From contig JAGCCO010000166.1 in the NCBI GenBank assembly GCA_017651645.1, forward strand, positions 1 to 16,386: a DNA stretch of 16,386 nt, given 5' to 3'. A program made the position numbers and the translations under genes. The first letter of the stretch is position 1. The number at the start of each line of letters is the position of its first letter. The DNA is from Bacteroidales bacterium. Lineage in GTDB: Bacteria; Bacteroidota; Bacteroidia; Bacteroidales; F082. Below, in pieces: positions 15,718 to 16,386 of the stretch. The notes beneath the pieces were generated by a model, which searched no databases, had not been told where the DNA came from, and was given only the letters and a program-made list of their open reading frames with translations.

Positions 15718-15748
15718 TTTGTGGTAAATAGTTCAGTCTTTATTTTTG
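15718..15748 (+). promoter_or_regulatory. Promoter of the small HTH gene (TTTG-N19-TATTTTTG)
   Basis: TTTG at 15718-15721 and TATTTTTG at 15741-15748, separated by 19 bases, make the best full match in the window to the Bacteroidota -33/-7 promoter. Transcription would begin near 15755, 20 bases before the ATG at 15775. Confidence 0.75.
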
Positions 15749-15774
15749 CGCTAAAATATCACAAAAATAGAGTT

Positions 15775-16014
15775 ATGCATTTTATCATGAAAGATGTCCA
15801 TGTGGGCAAGATGGTTCACGATGAACTAAGGAGACAAGGTCGCACTGTCAATTGGCTTGCGGAACAGATTTATTGTGAAAAGTCGAATATCTATAAACTA
15901 TTCAGGCGCAAAAGCATTGACTTGGAGCAATTGATTAAAATCTCAGAAGTGCTTGACCACAATTTTTTGCGTGATTGTTACGAGGAAAACCCTTTTGATT
16001 TGGTACATCAATAA
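15775..16014 (+). CDS. Small HTH (XRE-like) DNA-binding protein
   Basis: A 79-residue protein made almost entirely of one helix-turn-helix domain: Val-Gly-Lys-Met-Val-His-Asp-Glu-Leu-Arg-Arg-Gln-Gly-Arg-Thr-Val as helix 1, Trp-Leu-Ala-Glu-Gln as helix 2, Ser-Asn-Ile-Tyr-Lys-Leu-Phe-Arg-Arg as recognition helix, then Ile-Asp-Leu-Glu-Gln-Leu-Ile-Lys-Ile-Ser. Small single-domain proteins of this pattern are frequent in Bacteroidales; their targets are generally unknown. ATG 15775 is used since the promoter predicts transcription from about 15755, which excludes the longer open frame upstream. ATG 15787 is an alternative that loses only four residues. It lies between the membrane regulator and a secreted-protein gene, has its own promoter and terminator, and may regulate one of those neighbours or itself. 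Confidence 0.85.
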   Translation: MHFIMKDVHVGKMVHDELRRQGRTVNWLAEQIYCEKSNIYKLFRRKSIDLEQLIKISEVLDHNFLRDCYEENPFDLVHQ

Positions 16015-16035
16015 GGAATTATTTGGTTTTTTTGA

Positions 16036-16070
16036 GTGCCGTAGTCGTCATGATTACGGCACATTTTCTT
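16036..16070 (+). terminator. Intrinsic terminator after the small HTH gene
   Basis: An 11-bp stem (16036-16046 with 16052-16062, one G-T pair) with a 5-base loop is followed by a T-rich run, ATTTTCTTTT. It begins 22 bases after the HTH stop. Confidence 0.82.
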
Positions 16071-16107
16071 TTGTTCAATTTAAGACCATTTTTTTAACCA
16101 GTTCCTT

Positions 16108-16146
16108 GTCCTTAAAATCCAAAATGCATGTCCTCAAAGTCTAAAA
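16108..16146 (+). repeat. Tandem imperfect 17-bp direct repeat upstream of the secreted-protein gene
   Basis: Bases 16108-16124 and 16130-16146 match at 14 of 17 positions, and all three differences are transitions. The start-to-start distance is 22 bases, about two helical turns. It lies 107-145 bases before the ATG at 16253, a reasonable place for an activator or repressor operator. Confidence 0.5.
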
Positions 16147-16252
16147 ATTGGATAAGGGTATACTACTCATTTTCAAGTCTTTATTTTGTATATTTATAAG
16201 GTATATGATTATAATCACCAATTCACTTATTTATTAACCAAACTCATTCATT

Positions 16253-16386
16253 ATGAAAAAGAAAGTATTTTCTTTGATGATGACGCTTTTGCTCGCTTTT
16301 GTAGGCGTGGCGAAGGCGGATGTAGTTACCATTGGAGACGGTACGGGTACGACCTACTATGGCCCGTATAACTCACTTTGGGGCTA
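16253..16386 (+). CDS. N-terminus of a secreted protein (3' end outside window)
   Basis: Only the first 44 codons are present. They start with Met-Lys-Lys-Lys, a hydrophobic core and a signal-peptidase I site after Ala22 (Val-Ala-Lys-Ala), so the protein is exported. The mature part begins Asp-Val-Val-Thr-Ile-Gly-Asp-Gly-Thr-Gly-Thr-Thr-Tyr-Tyr-Gly-Pro-Tyr-Asn-Ser-Leu-Trp-Gly. This resembles the start of large Bacteroidota extracellular proteins with fibronectin-III or similar beta domains and sometimes a C-terminal sorting domain; that is recollection of a pattern, not a demonstrated homology. No clear -7 box was found: TATATTTA at 16189-16196 is the closest candidate. The gene has its own upstream region with a direct repeat, so it may be a regulated target of the neighbouring regulators. 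Confidence 0.8.
   Translation, partial: MKKKVFSLMMTLLLAFVGVAKADVVTIGDGTGTTYYGPYNSLWG

Noticed and set aside
15694..15774. Upstream extension of the small HTH protein
   Set aside because: The -33/-7 promoter lies inside this stretch, so it should not be in the transcript; the extra residues are not HTH-like.
200..16252. Mobile element, phage or integrase signatures
   Set aside because: No transposase, integrase, terminal inverted repeats with target duplications, or tRNA attachment site was seen; the palindrome at 7748-7844 has no coding capacity and could at most be a non-autonomous element.

Overview
The window looks like a chromosomal segment of a Bacteroidota species, most likely of the order Bacteroidales (a Bacteroides/Prevotella-like gut organism). 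Evidence for this: several upstream regions carry the TAnnTTTG -7 promoter box, most leaders are A-rich with no clear Shine-Dalgarno site, a tyrosine-rich kinase tail is followed by a PHP-type tyrosine phosphatase, there is a eukaryote-like glycogen synthase fused to a glucan phosphorylase, and there are lipoprotein/TPR/HTH membrane regulators. No tRNA, rRNA, CRISPR array, transposase or phage gene was found.

Layout. (1) 1-984: the last 62 codons of a Wzc-like tyrosine kinase (Tyr-Gly tail), then its likely cognate CpsB/YwqE-type phosphatase, closed by a strong hairpin that probably terminates both converging transcripts. (2) 1024-3150, minus strand: a lipoprotein M3 zinc peptidase of the Dcp type. 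It diverges from the next block through a short region with two back-to-back TATCTTTG promoters. (3) 3275-12106, plus strand: a glycogen/alpha-glucan block. It contains a GH133 debranching enzyme, a GT4 glycosyltransferase (overlapping start, with an unusual perfect Shine-Dalgarno), a GH57 alpha-amylase, a 137-bp gap filled by a large imperfect palindrome, and a 1408-residue fusion of GT3 glycogen synthase and GT35 glucan phosphorylase, ended by an intrinsic terminator. (4) 12189-13581: an NfeD-like membrane protein and an SPFH/stomatin protein, a classic partner pair, with their own promoter. (5) 13589-16386: a more AT-rich regulatory/surface region. It holds an 18-codon fragment resembling the end of the small HTH gene found 2.3 kb downstream, a 600-residue membrane-spanning TPR/HTH regulator, the intact small HTH regulator, and the start of a secreted protein.

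How they work together. Block 3 encodes elongation (GT3), branch removal (GH133), internal hydrolysis or transfer (GH57) and phosphorolysis (GT35) of an intracellular glucan. The GT4 enzyme's role is open. No branching enzyme and no ADP-glucose pyrophosphorylase is present here. Block 1 is the control pair of a capsule/exopolysaccharide export system whose remaining genes lie to the left. Block 5 may form a signalling cassette, since two of its promoters share an 11-bp core, but that link is inferred.

Nothing here is clearly a wholly new system. The best leads are the HTH gene fragment and the shared promoter elements around the membrane regulator, the palindrome inside the glycogen operon, and the single polypeptide with opposing glycogen synthesis and breakdown activities.
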